Assembly: GCF_900091315.1 (NCBI RefSeq)
Contig: NZ_FLSP01000006.1
Span: forward strand, 91,893 to 155,892
Length of the DNA stretch: 64,000 nucleotides
Direction: 5' to 3'
From: Streptomyces sp. DI166
GTDB lineage: Bacteria; Actinomycetota; Actinomycetes; Streptomycetales; Streptomycetaceae
Within the stretch, counting starts at the first letter, position 1. The number at the start of each line of letters is the position of its first letter. Positions 1 to 9,300 of this stretch are shown in pieces. Under the pieces are notes generated by a model that made no database searches, was not told the origin of the DNA, and saw only the letters and a list, made by a program, of their open reading frames with translations. The translations under genes were made by a program, and so were the position numbers.

Positions 1-26
1 GTGGGGGCGGCAGTGGACTGCGCCAT
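1..26 (-). CDS. CbtB-like protein, N-terminal fragment cut by window edge
   Basis: Only eight complete codons are visible, reading M-A-Q-S-T-A-A-P, before the window ends. The ATG at position 26 is preceded by an AGGAGGT ribosome binding site seven bases upstream. I call it CbtB-like from three things: a cobalamin riboswitch lies directly upstream on the same strand, the divergent neighbour is the histidine-phosphatase-like protein that often accompanies cbtA/cbtB in actinomycetes, and the short N-terminus resembles CbtB. CbtB is the small one-helix membrane partner of the predicted cobalt transporter CbtA. The identity is inference, because the diagnostic membrane helix and histidine-rich tail are outside the window. 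Confidence 0.5.
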
Positions 27-74
27 GGCGAGACCTCCTCGGGAACTACGCGTCCCGCATCGTGTGGAGCACTC

Positions 75-235
75 GACGACAGCGTTGGGTCTGACTCACC
101 ATCCCCGCCTGGTGGGCGGGTGTGGCACACAGTGGCGCGACCGTGCCGGGCTTTCACCGGACTTCCGTGGCGCTGTCGTCCTTGTCGCCCCAGATGGTAG
201 AGGCAAGAAGGACTTCGGCCAACATGGCGTACGCC
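75..235 (-). promoter_or_regulatory. Cobalamin (adenosylcobalamin-type) riboswitch
   Basis: Read on the minus strand, this leader contains the B12-box core: GGAAGTCCGGTGAAAG followed by CCCGGCACGGTCGCGCCACTGT, then a GC-rich hairpin and an AGTCAGACCC element. This is the conserved order of the cobalamin aptamer, with its GCCACTG box near plus-strand 129-136. The leader ends about 50 bases before the AGGAGGT-ATG of the cbtB-like gene, so it most likely turns off cobalt uptake when coenzyme B12 is abundant. The outer limits are approximate because the peripheral helices are weakly conserved. Confidence 0.8.
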
Positions 236-270
236 ACCTACGACGAACCGACCCCGCGGAAAGGCCCACC

Positions 271-858
271 ATGACGATCCGGCTCACGCTGCTGTGCGCC
301 GCGGCTCCTACAGAGCGCGACCCGAGGTTCGGCGGAGACACTCAGCTGGACGCGAAAGCCCTGGAGCAGGCACGAAGAGTCGCCGGACTCCTGCCTGCAG
401 CCGACGCCGTACTCTCGGCGCCTTCCCGACGATGCCGACAGACCGCGGAGATCGTCGCTCGCGAGGACGCCGTCACGGTCGAACCGGCCCTGCGAGGTAT
501 GGACATGGGCAGCTGGCAGGGCCTGACCCCGGACGAGGTCGCCACCAACGACGCTGTCGGACTGGCCAGTTGGATGTCGGACCCCGAAGCCGCCCCGCAC
601 GGCGGCGAGTCGGTGGCTCAACTGTGCCGCCGAACCGCCGCCTGGCTGGACAGCCTGCCCGACGACACGGGACGGGCCCTGGCCATTGTCGAACAGGACG
701 TGGCACGCGCGGCCCTGCTCCACGCCATCGGCGCACCGGAGCCGTCGTTCTGGCGCATCGACGTCCCGCCCCTGTCCTTCTTCCAGCTCACGAGCAGATC
801 CGGCCGCTGGAACCTGCGGATCGTCGCCGCGACGGGTGGTCGGCACGTGTCTCAATGA
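271..858 (+). CDS. Histidine-phosphatase-family protein of cobalt-uptake loci, catalytic RHG motif absent
   Basis: A 195-residue protein. The ATG at 271 has GGAAAGG seven bases upstream; the open frame continues to position 1 but that part overlaps the riboswitch and is not coding. The fold signature is that of the histidine phosphatase (phosphoglycerate-mutase-like) superfamily: a start strand L-T-L-L, S-A-P-S-R-R-C-R-Q-T-A near residue 50, D-M-G-S-W-Q-G-L-T near 80, and H-G-G-E-S near 110. The N-terminal R-H-G catalytic triplet is replaced by C-A-A-A, so classical phosphohistidine chemistry is unlikely. This motif-poor subfamily is commonly found beside cbtAB, which fits the riboswitch-controlled gene diverging from it. 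Confidence 0.7.
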   Translation: MTIRLTLLCAAAPTERDPRFGGDTQLDAKALEQARRVAGLLPAADAVLSAPSRRCRQTAEIVAREDAVTVEPALRGMDMGSWQGLTPDEVATNDAVGLASWMSDPEAAPHGGESVAQLCRRTAAWLDSLPDDTGRALAIVEQDVARAALLHAIGAPEPSFWRIDVPPLSFFQLTSRSGRWNLRIVAATGGRHVSQ

Positions 859-890
859 CGTGGATCAGGCACCTCACCTCACCAGGGGCG

Positions 891-3140
891 TCAACGGTCC
901 ACCAGCCGTGGACGCGGTGCCTCGCCCACGGATTCCGCGTCGGTGTCGTCGCCGCCGACCGGGCCGCGGGGCAGCAACCGGTCCAGCCACTTCGGCAGCC
1001 ACCAGTTGGCCCGGCCGAGGAGTGTCATGGTCGCCGGTACCAGCACCATGCGTACGACCGTGGCGTCGATGAAGATCGCGGTGGCCAGGCCGAGCCCGAA
1101 CATCTTGGTGGAGGGGTCCTCGGCCACGGCGAAGGACAGGAACACCGCCACCATGATGAGGGCCGCCGAGGTGATGATCCGGGCAGTGCGCGAAACGCCC
1201 TCGACGATCGCCCTGCCGTTGTCGCCGGTGCGCAGGTACTCCTCGCGTACGCGGGAGAGGAGGAACACCTCGTAGTCCATCGACAGGCCGAACAGGATGG
1301 CGAAGAGGAACATCGGGATGAACGACACGATCGGAACCGTCGCTTCCAGCCCGATGAGCGCGCCTCCCCAGCCCCACTGGAAGACGGCGACCATGACGCC
1401 GTAGGCCGCGCCGATGCTCAGCACGTTCAGCAGTACGGCCTTGAGCGGTACGACGACCGACCGGAACACCAGCATCAGCAGCAGGAACGACATCGCCAGC
1501 ACGGTGGCGACGAGCAGCGGCAGGCGTTCGCTGGTGCGTTGGCCCACATCGGACAGGCTCGCGGCGGCGCCGCCCACATGGGCCCTGGCCGGCCCGTGCC
1601 CGATCGCCGTGGGCAGCACGTCGGTGCGCAGCCGGGCAATGGTGTCGGCCGTGGCCTTGTCCTGCGGGCTGGTGGTCGGGAACACCACCAGCGTCGCGAT
1701 GCCGGTGGCCCGGTCGATGCGCGTCGGCGCGACGGACGCGATGCCCGGATCCGCCGCGACCGACCCGGCGAGTCGGTCCAGCACTCCCGGGTCACCGTTG
1801 GGGTCCACGGCGATGACGAGGGGACCGTTGGTGCCAGGGCCGAACCCCTCGGCGACAAGGTCGTAGGCCCGGCGCTCGGTACGGCTTTGGGGCATCGAGC
1901 CGTCGTCGGGCAGGCCGACACGCAGGCCGAGTACGGGCAGCGCCGCGGCCAGCAGCAGCCCCGCCGCGCCGACCGCGTAGGGCACCGGGTGCCGGTTGAC
2001 GTGCGCGATCCAGCGACGCCACCCGGCGGCGGGGACGGCATCCGGCGCCCCACCCCGCCGCCTTCCCCGAAGAGCCCGGCCGATCCGGCCGACCCGCCCC
2101 AGACGCGGGCCGGCCGCTCCGAGGAACGCCGGCAGCAGCGTCACCGACGCGACGACCATGATCAGTACGACGATCGAGACGGCGATCCCGCCCACCGTCA
2201 TGAACGGCACGTTCGCGACCGCCAGGCCGAGGATCGACACGACGACCGTGCCACCGGCGAAGACCACCGGCCGCCCCGCCGTGGCCACCGCGCGCCCGGC
2301 CGCTTCGTGCGGTTCGTCCCCGCGCGCGAGGTACTCCCGGTGCCTGGCCAGCACGAACAGCGCGTAGTCGATGCCCACCCCGAGCCCGACCATGCTGCCC
2401 AGCACCGGCGCGAAAGTCGGGACGTCCGTGACCCCCGCCAGTACCGTCATGGTGGCCACCCCGACCGTCAGGCCGAAGACCGCCATCCCGATCGGCAGCG
2501 CGGCGGCGACGAGCGAACCGAACGCCAGGAACAGGATCGCGGCCGCCGCGAGGAGGCCGATCAGCTCACTCACGCCACCGTCGGGGTCGGAGAAGGCGTA
2601 GAAGAGGTCCCCGCCCATCTCGATACGCAGGGGCAGCTCGGCGCGCAGCCGGTCGCCGAGCGCGACCAGGGCGTCGAGGTCATCGGCCGACAGTCGGCTC
2701 TGGTCGGGGTACTGCACCCGGACGACCGCGATCCGCCCGTCGGCCGACACCAGGCCGTCGCGCACGGCAGCGCCCCCGCCCGCGTCCAGCGCCCCTGCCG
2801 GGTCGCTCGTGCTGAGCACGTGCGGCAGCCGCTCCACCTCGGTCTGCAACCGCGTGAGAGCGGTGCGCGCACCGCCGTCGTCGACGAACGTCGCACCCTC
2901 GTCGAGGGGAGTGACGACCACTTGGGCCGTCATCCCCTCCTGCCCGGTACCGGCCTGCTCGATCAGTTCCGCGGCCCGTTGGGAGTCCAGCCCCGGAGCG
3001 GTCATCGAGTCCGCGGTACGCCCGCCGAAGGCGATCGCGGCGAGGACGGCAAGAGTGACGGCGATCAGCCATGCCGCGATCACCCGCCAGGGATGGCGGG
3101 CGGCGCTTGCGCCCACGCGCAACAGGGCTTTCGAGAGCAT
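891..3140 (-). CDS. MMPL/RND-type membrane transporter
   Basis: A 749-residue member of the MMPL family, proton-driven exporters of lipids and drugs. The ATG at 3140 has GGAGG five bases upstream; longer in-frame extensions run through the divergent kinase gene and are discarded. Residues 1-40 form the first membrane helix, followed by a large extracytoplasmic loop. Helices cluster at about residues 185-340, and a second loop and helix block occupy about 370-720, giving the internal duplication of the family. A helix segment with G-L-G-V-G-I-D-Y-A-L-F and its second-half counterpart G-L-S-M-D-Y-E-V-F match the conserved transmembrane Asp-Tyr signature. Divergent from a two-component system 157 bp away, which probably controls it. 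Confidence 0.88.
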   Translation of the reverse strand: MLSKALLRVGASAARHPWRVIAAWLIAVTLAVLAAIAFGGRTADSMTAPGLDSQRAAELIEQAGTGQEGMTAQVVVTPLDEGATFVDDGGARTALTRLQTEVERLPHVLSTSDPAGALDAGGGAAVRDGLVSADGRIAVVRVQYPDQSRLSADDLDALVALGDRLRAELPLRIEMGGDLFYAFSDPDGGVSELIGLLAAAAILFLAFGSLVAAALPIGMAVFGLTVGVATMTVLAGVTDVPTFAPVLGSMVGLGVGIDYALFVLARHREYLARGDEPHEAAGRAVATAGRPVVFAGGTVVVSILGLAVANVPFMTVGGIAVSIVVLIMVVASVTLLPAFLGAAGPRLGRVGRIGRALRGRRRGGAPDAVPAAGWRRWIAHVNRHPVPYAVGAAGLLLAAALPVLGLRVGLPDDGSMPQSRTERRAYDLVAEGFGPGTNGPLVIAVDPNGDPGVLDRLAGSVAADPGIASVAPTRIDRATGIATLVVFPTTSPQDKATADTIARLRTDVLPTAIGHGPARAHVGGAAASLSDVGQRTSERLPLLVATVLAMSFLLLMLVFRSVVVPLKAVLLNVLSIGAAYGVMVAVFQWGWGGALIGLEATVPIVSFIPMFLFAILFGLSMDYEVFLLSRVREEYLRTGDNGRAIVEGVSRTARIITSAALIMVAVFLSFAVAEDPSTKMFGLGLATAIFIDATVVRMVLVPATMTLLGRANWWLPKWLDRLLPRGPVGGDDTDAESVGEAPRPRLVDR

Positions 3141-3297
3141 CGGGTCCTCCAACCACCTCGGTGGCCGTCCTTGTACGGCCGCCGATGCCGAGGCTCCTCG
3201 CCACGGCGCTCTGCGGGATCGGCCCGTGGGCCGCGATTCCGTCGGCCCCGGGGCGGAGTGATGTCCCGTCCTTTCGGCCGATGCGCGGCAGCGCGCG

Positions 3298-4488
3298 ATG
3301 CCGGACCCTGGAGCCGTGCTGCGAGACGACCTGCGAACCCTGTGGACCGAGCCCCGGCCGCCCGACGCGCCCGCCCGGGTGTGGCGGGACTGGGCTCTGC
3401 TCGCCGTCTGCCTTGCCGCTGTGGCGCTGGAGGCCGGCCTGCGCGAGGACGTGGTGTGGCGGCCGGTGGCGGCGGTGTTCGCCGTAGGGCTGTGCCTGCT
3501 GCTCCTGTGGCGCCGGACCCGCCCGCTGGCGATGGTCGCGCTGGCCTTCGGCTCGGTGGTCCTGCTCCAGCTGGCCTCGCTGGTGGCCGCGAGGGGCGAG
3601 CCCGTCGGCCTGGACACCAGCGCGGTGGTGCTCGTCCTGGTGTACGCGTTGCCCCGGTGGGGGTCGGGACGGGACATCGTGCTGGGCGCCGCCGCGGTCC
3701 TGGCGGCCTTCGCGCTGTGCGCCGTCATGGACGACACCCCGCCCGCCGAACAGATCGTGGGCTTGGTCTTCCTGTTGCTGCCCGGCATGATCGGGGCGGC
3801 CGTACGGTTCTGGGGGACCGCTCGCGAGCGGCAAATGGACCAGGTGCGCTCCCGCGAGCGTGAGCAGCTCGCCCGGGAACTGCACGACACGGTGGCCCAC
3901 CACGTGTCGGCCATCGTGATCCGTGCCCAGGCGGGCCGGGTGCTCGCCGCCACCGACCCGGACGCCGCCGTCGAGGCGTTGGAGGGCGTCGAGGAGGAAG
4001 GGGCGCGCACGCTGGAGGAAATGCGAGCCATGGTCGCCGCGCTGCGCGACCGCGGGGTGGGCGCCGAGCTGGCACCGCCCGCAGGCGTCGCGGATCTGGA
4101 GCGCCTGGTGCGCGCGCCGGGCGATCGCCTCAAGGTCGACCTGCGGCTCGACGGCGAGCTGGCCTCGCTGCCCCCGGCCGTGGACGCGGCCGTCTACCGC
4201 ATCGTGCAGGAGTCGGTGACCAACGCGATGCGCCATGCGGTCGGCGCGACCGAGGTCGGCGTCCGGGTCACCGCGGAACACCACACCGTACGGGTCAGTG
4301 TCCGCGACAACGGCCAACGCACCGGCCGAGTTCGCGACGGATACGGACTCGCCGGACTGCGCGAGCGCGCGGCCCTCCTCGGCGGCTCGCTACGAGCCGG
4401 TCCGGGTACCGACCGGGGGTGGCAAGTCGAAGCGGAGCTGCCGACAGCGAGGAGCGAGCGCGGTGCCTATTCGCGTCCTCGTCGCTGA
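3298..4488 (+). CDS. Sensor histidine kinase, NarL/DesK (HisKA_3) type
   Basis: A 396-residue membrane sensor kinase. Five or six membrane helices fill residues 25-175. The dimerisation and phosphoacceptor segment R-E-L-H-D-T-V-A-H-H-V follows at about 195-205, with the His in the H-D-T-V-A-H context of the HisKA_3 family. The C-terminal ATPase region contains N-A-M-R-H-A (N box, about 305) and R-D-N-G...G-L-A-G-L-R-E-R (D/G boxes, about 335-360). The signal is not evident from the sequence because no extracytoplasmic domain is present. The stop lies inside the next gene, so kinase and regulator are translationally coupled. Confidence 0.9.
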   Translation: MPDPGAVLRDDLRTLWTEPRPPDAPARVWRDWALLAVCLAAVALEAGLREDVVWRPVAAVFAVGLCLLLLWRRTRPLAMVALAFGSVVLLQLASLVAARGEPVGLDTSAVVLVLVYALPRWGSGRDIVLGAAAVLAAFALCAVMDDTPPAEQIVGLVFLLLPGMIGAAVRFWGTARERQMDQVRSREREQLARELHDTVAHHVSAIVIRAQAGRVLAATDPDAAVEALEGVEEEGARTLEEMRAMVAALRDRGVGAELAPPAGVADLERLVRAPGDRLKVDLRLDGELASLPPAVDAAVYRIVQESVTNAMRHAVGATEVGVRVTAEHHTVRVSVRDNGQRTGRVRDGYGLAGLRERAALLGGSLRAGPGTDRGWQVEAELPTARSERGAYSRPRR

Positions 4489-5125
4489 CGACCAGGCGAT
4501 CATCCGCACCGGGTTGCGGATCATGCTGAACGCCCAGCCCGGAATCGAGGTGGTCGGCGAAGCGGCCGACGGGCGGGAAGCGGTACGCCTGGCCCGTGAA
4601 CTGCGCCCCGACGTCTGCCTGTTCGACATCCGCATGCCCGAACTCGACGGGCTCGAAGCGACCCGGCTGCTCGCAGGCCCGGGCGTCGCCGACCCGCTGG
4701 CCGTGGTCGTCATTACTACGTTCGACCTGGACGAGTACGTCTACGGCTCCCTGCGCGCCGGCGCCCGCGGATTCCTGCTCAAGGACACGGGCCCGGACCT
4801 ACTGGCGCAAGCCGTACGGTCGGCGTCCGACGGGGAGGCGCTCATCGCGCCCAGCGTCACCGTCCGTCTGCTCCAGGCCTTCGCGGGCCTGCCCGGCGGC
4901 CGACCCGTGGCCCAGCCGGTCTCCCCGGTCACCGCCCGCGAGGAGGAGGTGCTCCTCGCCGTGGCCCGCGGGCTGACCAACACCGAGATCGCCGACGCAC
5001 TGCACATCAGCCTCAGCACGGTGAAGACGCATCTGGCCTCCCTGATGGCCAAACTCGGCGCCCGCAACCGGGTCGAGATCGCGATGTGGGCCTACGAGAC
5101 GCGCCGTATCCTCCCCGGCACGTGA
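4463..5125 (+). CDS. Response regulator, NarL/LuxR family
   Basis: A 220-residue regulator starting at GTG 4463 with GGAG about eight bases upstream; it overlaps the kinase gene by 26 bases. The receiver domain (residues 1-120) carries the acidic pair D-D-Q near 9, the phosphoacceptor Asp in C-L-F-D-I-R-M-P near 54, and the Lys in L-L-K-D-T near 106. The C-terminal 65 residues form a LuxR-type helix-turn-helix (V-T-A-R-E-E-E-V-L and T-N-T-E-I-A-D-A-L-H-I-S-L-S-T-V-K-T-H). It is the partner of the adjacent kinase, and the divergent MMPL exporter is a plausible target. Confidence 0.92.
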   Translation: MPIRVLVADDQAIIRTGLRIMLNAQPGIEVVGEAADGREAVRLARELRPDVCLFDIRMPELDGLEATRLLAGPGVADPLAVVVITTFDLDEYVYGSLRAGARGFLLKDTGPDLLAQAVRSASDGEALIAPSVTVRLLQAFAGLPGGRPVAQPVSPVTAREEEVLLAVARGLTNTEIADALHISLSTVKTHLASLMAKLGARNRVEIAMWAYETRRILPGT

Positions 5126-5144
5126 CGTACCAGGAGACCTGGCC

Positions 5145-5723
5145 TCAGCGGGAAGGTTCCCGAGGAGTCAGTGAGTCCAAGAGCTCCCGACCCTCCCGCC
5201 ACGAGCCCAGCCCACTCGCGGAGTTGATATGTCCGTACGCGCCCACGAGGTGCCATCGCGCATCCCACCGCTCAGCGAAGCCCTCGGCCACCTCGGGAGC
5301 GCAGTACGGATCGTCGGCGCTGCCCACCACCAGCGCCGGGCACGGCAACGGCCGTGCTGACACACCCATGAACGTCGAGGCCGTCCGACGTGGAAAGGCC
5401 GGCCCCTGCGGGTCGGGCGGCGCCACCAGGAACGCACCGCCGACCCGGCCGTATGTTTCCCTGGCCAGCCACTCCGCCGCGGCCCAACACCCCAGACTGT
5501 GAGCCACCAGCACCACACGGCTGTCCCGCCGGGAAGCCTCTACGTACGCCCCCTGAACAGCGCGGACCCAGTCATCCAGCTCGGGCGCGGACCACGAGGC
5601 CGGGGCGATCCTCACCGCTGAGGCGCCCCACTGGCGTTCCCACAAGGTCTGCCAGTGCTCCCCGTCCGATCCGTCGATCCCCGGGACGATGACGTACGCG
5701 ACCACAGCCCACCACCATTTCAC
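5145..5723 (-). CDS. RBBP9/YdeN-type alpha/beta hydrolase
   Basis: A 192-residue protein of the serine hydrolase family related to RBBP9 and YdeN. I chose GTG 5723 because AGGGGG lies about six bases upstream; an ATG at 5753 and a GTG at 5705 are alternatives. Family marks include the N-terminal V-I-V-P-G-I-D-G-S-D-G-E-H-W-Q segment, the nucleophile elbow H-S-L-G-C near residue 80, an Asp in S-A-D-D-P-Y-C near 140, and a catalytic His in Y-G-H-I-N near 165. The substrate is unknown. Its end is 19 bp from the convergent regulator gene end, and it diverges from an Lrp-type gene on the other side. Confidence 0.8.
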   Translation of the reverse strand: MKWWWAVVAYVIVPGIDGSDGEHWQTLWERQWGASAVRIAPASWSAPELDDWVRAVQGAYVEASRRDSRVVLVAHSLGCWAAAEWLARETYGRVGGAFLVAPPDPQGPAFPRRTASTFMGVSARPLPCPALVVGSADDPYCAPEVAEGFAERWDARWHLVGAYGHINSASGLGSWREGRELLDSLTPREPSR

Positions 5724-5828
5724 TCGCCGCCCCCTGCGATCCTGGGAGCACATGACCCAGATTCTGTTGGATGCATCTGGACGCCAGCGGCGAGGCAAGT
5801 GATCTCAAAGAAAGTGGTGCGGACAACG

Positions 5829-6284
5829 ATGGAATCACTCGACCGGACAGACCGAGCCATCCTCACCCTGCTCCAGACGGACGGTCGGCTGACCGGCGCG
5901 GAAATAGGCCGACGCGTCGGACTCTCGCAGCCCGCCGCCAGCGCGCGCATCCAACGGCTGGAGAGGAACGGCGTCATCACCGGCTACCGAGCCGTCGTCG
6001 ACCCTACCGCCCTCGGCCTGAACATCCACGCGGTCATCCGACTGCGCACCACCCACGCCCAGCTCCAACGCGCCCTGGACCTCGCCTCACGAACCCCTGA
6101 GATCACCTCCACGCTCCGAGTCACCGGGGAGGACTGCCTCATCTTCGACGTCCACTGCCCGCAGGCGGAACGACTCGAAGAGGTAGTCGACGCGCTCGCC
6201 CGCTACGGCCCCGTCACCACCTCCCTCGTCCTGCGCGCCTACCCCCCGAAGCCGTTGACCGACGCCGGCACCACAACGTCATGA
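5829..6284 (+). CDS. Lrp/AsnC-family transcriptional regulator
   Basis: A 151-residue regulator. ATG 5829 begins the canonical M-E-S-L-D-R-T-D-R-A-I-L start of the family. Residues 5-60 form the winged helix-turn-helix (G-R-L-T-G-A-E-I-G-R-R-V-G-L-S and R-I-Q-R-L-E-R-N-G-V-I-T-G-Y-R), and residues 65-140 the ligand-sensing RAM domain. These proteins usually sense an amino acid as an octamer or dimer. It diverges from the hydrolase gene 105 bp away, which is its most obvious candidate target besides itself. It is the first of three Lrp paralogues in the window. Confidence 0.9.
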   Translation: MESLDRTDRAILTLLQTDGRLTGAEIGRRVGLSQPAASARIQRLERNGVITGYRAVVDPTALGLNIHAVIRLRTTHAQLQRALDLASRTPEITSTLRVTGEDCLIFDVHCPQAERLEEVVDALARYGPVTTSLVLRAYPPKPLTDAGTTTS

Positions 6285-6286
6285 CA

Positions 6287-6316
6287 CGGGGCGGCGCCGC
6301 GAGGACCGTCGCCCCG
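6287..6316. terminator. Probable bidirectional terminator hairpin
   Basis: CGGGGCGGCG at 6287-6296 pairs with CGTCGCCCCG at 6307-6316, nine of ten positions, around a ten-base loop. It lies between the convergent ends of the Lrp gene and the GH92 gene. No U-tract follows, as is common in streptomycetes. Confidence 0.5.
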
Positions 6317-6350
6317 CGCCACCGCCCCATGTCATGTGCGCCGCGGGACC

Positions 6351-9300
6351 TTACGTGAGGGTGATGGCGTACACCTGCACCCGAGGATCATTCGGCAGCC
6401 CGACAGACCGCACCGTCTTCGACGCGTCAAGCCCGGCCGAGGCACCGAACAGCCGCACGGGCGGCCCGTCCACACCCTGCCCCCGCTTGATCCGGTGCGG
6501 CATCTCCAGCACCACCGCGCTGCCTTGAGGAGCCGACCCGGCCCAGTCGCCGACGGTTACCAGCACTTCGCTGGTGGTCCCGTCGGTGTAGCGGACGGTG
6601 AGGGCCGCTGCCGCGGGCCCGTGGTGTGCCACGGCGACCAGCCGCAGCGCCCGGTACTTCCCGGCCGGGAGCAGCAGGGACTGACCGCGGGCCTCGACGA
6701 AGTTCGGGGCCGTGCCCCGCGGGTCGGGGGCCTCGTAGGTGACGCCGTCCCACTTCACCGGCCCTGCCGCGGGCAGCAGTTCCGCGTCGAAGCTCCACCC
6801 CGCCCCGTCGAAGTCGCCTTCGTCGGGCGCCGCGACGGTCGCGGTGCCGTCGTGGTTGAGCTCCCTGCCGAGGCCGAAGGCACACTGCTCACCCGCATCC
6901 TCCGCGCAGCGGGCCGCCGCGCGGACCTCGATGGTGGCGACGCGTTCCACGGGCTTCACGCCCTTGGCCCGCGCGGTGATCCTCACGGTGTACGAGCCCG
7001 GCTCGGTGCCGGCCGGGACGTTCACGTCCACCGCCACGGTCCGCTGCAGAGGAAGCCGACCGGACTTGAGCGAGAACGAACCGGGGGTCTTCGCGCTCCA
7101 GCCGCTGGGAGTCTTCGCGGTGATGTCCACCCGCAGCGAGCCAGGTGACTGCCCCAGGACGTCCATCTGCAGACGCACGCTCTGCGGGCTGTCCGCGACC
7201 GGCACAACATCGGACGAGGTGCGCAGCGAGGCATCGAGGTGGCGACGGGAATCGGCCGCCGCACGGTTCACGGACGGCGGCTCGGCGCCTTTGCCGGTGC
7301 CCCACGCCGACGGCTTCTCGGCCATCTCGAAGTCGAGACGCCCGCCCTTGGCGACCGCGTCCCAGTCCAGCCAGGTGGCCTTGAGGTTCTTCCCGCCGAA
7401 CTCGGCCCGCCGCACATAGCGCCGCGTGTCGCTCGCACCCGGCGCCTTGACGGTCAGTGTGCCGCCCTGCTGCTTGCCGTAGGCGCCGATGCGGATGACC
7501 GCCGAGGGGAACTGCGGACTGGACACGGCGAGGAAGTCACCGCCGTTCGTCGTCGGGTACAGGCCCAGGGAGGAGAAGACGTACCAGGCCGACATGGTGC
7601 CCAGGTCGTCATTGCCCGTCATACCGTCGGGTCCGTCGGTGAAGAGGGTCATCGCGGCCCGGACCACGGTGGCTGTCTTCGCGGGCGCCCCGGCCCACAG
7701 GTACATGTACGGGGCGTGCAGATCGGGCTCGTTGTTCGGGTTGTACGTGGCCTTGCCGTAGTAGTCGTACGGCGCCGAAATCCAGTCCTCCCGCGCGGCC
7801 TTGGCCGGGTCGGCGAGGAGCTTGTCGTAGGCGAAGAAGGCGTCCAGCCGCTTCTCGGTCTGCCGCCTGCCGCCCATCAGATCGACCAGCCCCGCCGGGT
7901 CCTGGGGCACCAGCCACTGGTACTGGTACGCCCCGCCCTCATGGAACTGATGGCTCGCCTCGACAGGGTCGTACGGCGTGAGCCAGGTGCCGTCGACCGT
8001 ACGCGGCCGGAACTGCTTGATGTTGGAGTCCCACAGGTTGCGGTACCACTGCCCACGCGCCGCGAACAGCCGGGCATCCGCGGAGTGCCCCAGCCCCTTG
8101 GCCATCAACGCCAGCGACGCGTCCGCCGCCGCGTACTCCAGGGTCGCCGAAGCGGGGTGCCGGCAGTCGTTGTCGCCGCCCTTGTCGGCACAGTCCTTGC
8201 CCACGTCGAGCCCGCTGGGGATGTAGCCGCGCTCGGCGTAAGCGTCCACTCCCGCCCGCCCGTTGTACGGCGAGTCGGCCGGCGGCGCGCTCAGGGCGTT
8301 CTTCCGCAGCAGCGCGTACGCCTCCTTCTCGTGCCCCGCGAGCAGCCCCTTGGACCACGCCTCGACCAGGAAGGGCGTGACCGGGTCGCCGGTCATGATG
8401 TTGGTCTCGCTGTTGGCGAGCGACCAGCGCGGCAGCCAGCCGCCGTCCCGTCCGATCGCGACGACCGACAGAGCGACATCACGGGCGACTTGGGGCTGAA
8501 GCATCTGCAACAGCTGGTTCTGCGGCCGGTGGGTGTCCCACAGTGACAGGTTCTGATACGGCGTGAAGCCCGACGCCACATGCGTCTTGCCGTCGAACCC
8601 CGCGTACCGGCCGTCCACGTCCCCGGCGAGGTTCGGGTGCAACTGGGCGTGATAGAGCGCCGTGTAGAACGCCCGCCGACGCTCCAGCGGCCCACCATCG
8701 ACCTTGACGGCGCCCAACTGGCGCTCCCACGAGGCATACAGAGCCGCGCGCGTGGCGTCGAAGTCGTAGGAGTCGCCGGTCTCGGCCTTCAGATTCTTGC
8801 GTGCGCCTTCGACACCCGTGTAGGACAGGCCCACCTTCACCACGACATCGCGGTCGTCGGCGGTATCGAAGGTCACCCAGGCGCCGTTGCCGCCCTCACC
8901 GGCCGCGTCGCGCTCGCCGGGGGAGGGAGTGCTGCCGCGCCAGGTGCCGTGCGAGGCGAACGGCCGGTCGAAGGTCGCCGTGAAGTAGACGGTGTGCCGG
9001 TCCTTGCCCGCACAGAAGTTGCCCGCCTCCACCCGTCCTTCGACGGTGCGGTCACCGACGACATGCACCTCGGACTCGTAGACCCTCTGGTTCGCCTTGC
9101 CCGTGTTGAACAGGACGTTGGCGCGGCCGGTCGAGGGGAAGGTGTAGCGCTGCCAGCCGGTGCGGGGCGTGGCGGTCAGCTCGGCGTCGATGCCGTAGGT
9201 CTTCAACCCGACGCGGTAGTAGCCGGGTTCGGCGTCCTCGTCGTCGTGCGAGTACGTGGACCGGTAGTCGGCCGGGTCGACGCTGTCGACGGCTCCGGTC

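Noticed and set aside
2..94. Plus-strand tail of an upstream protein (reads W-G-R-Q-W-T)
   Set aside because: The same bases hold an AGGAGGT-ATG start and riboswitch end on the minus strand, which explain the region better.
294..3863. Plus-strand open frame of 1189 codons
   Set aside because: Antisense to the MMPL exporter, Arg/Gly/His-rich, no domain sense; a high-GC shadow.
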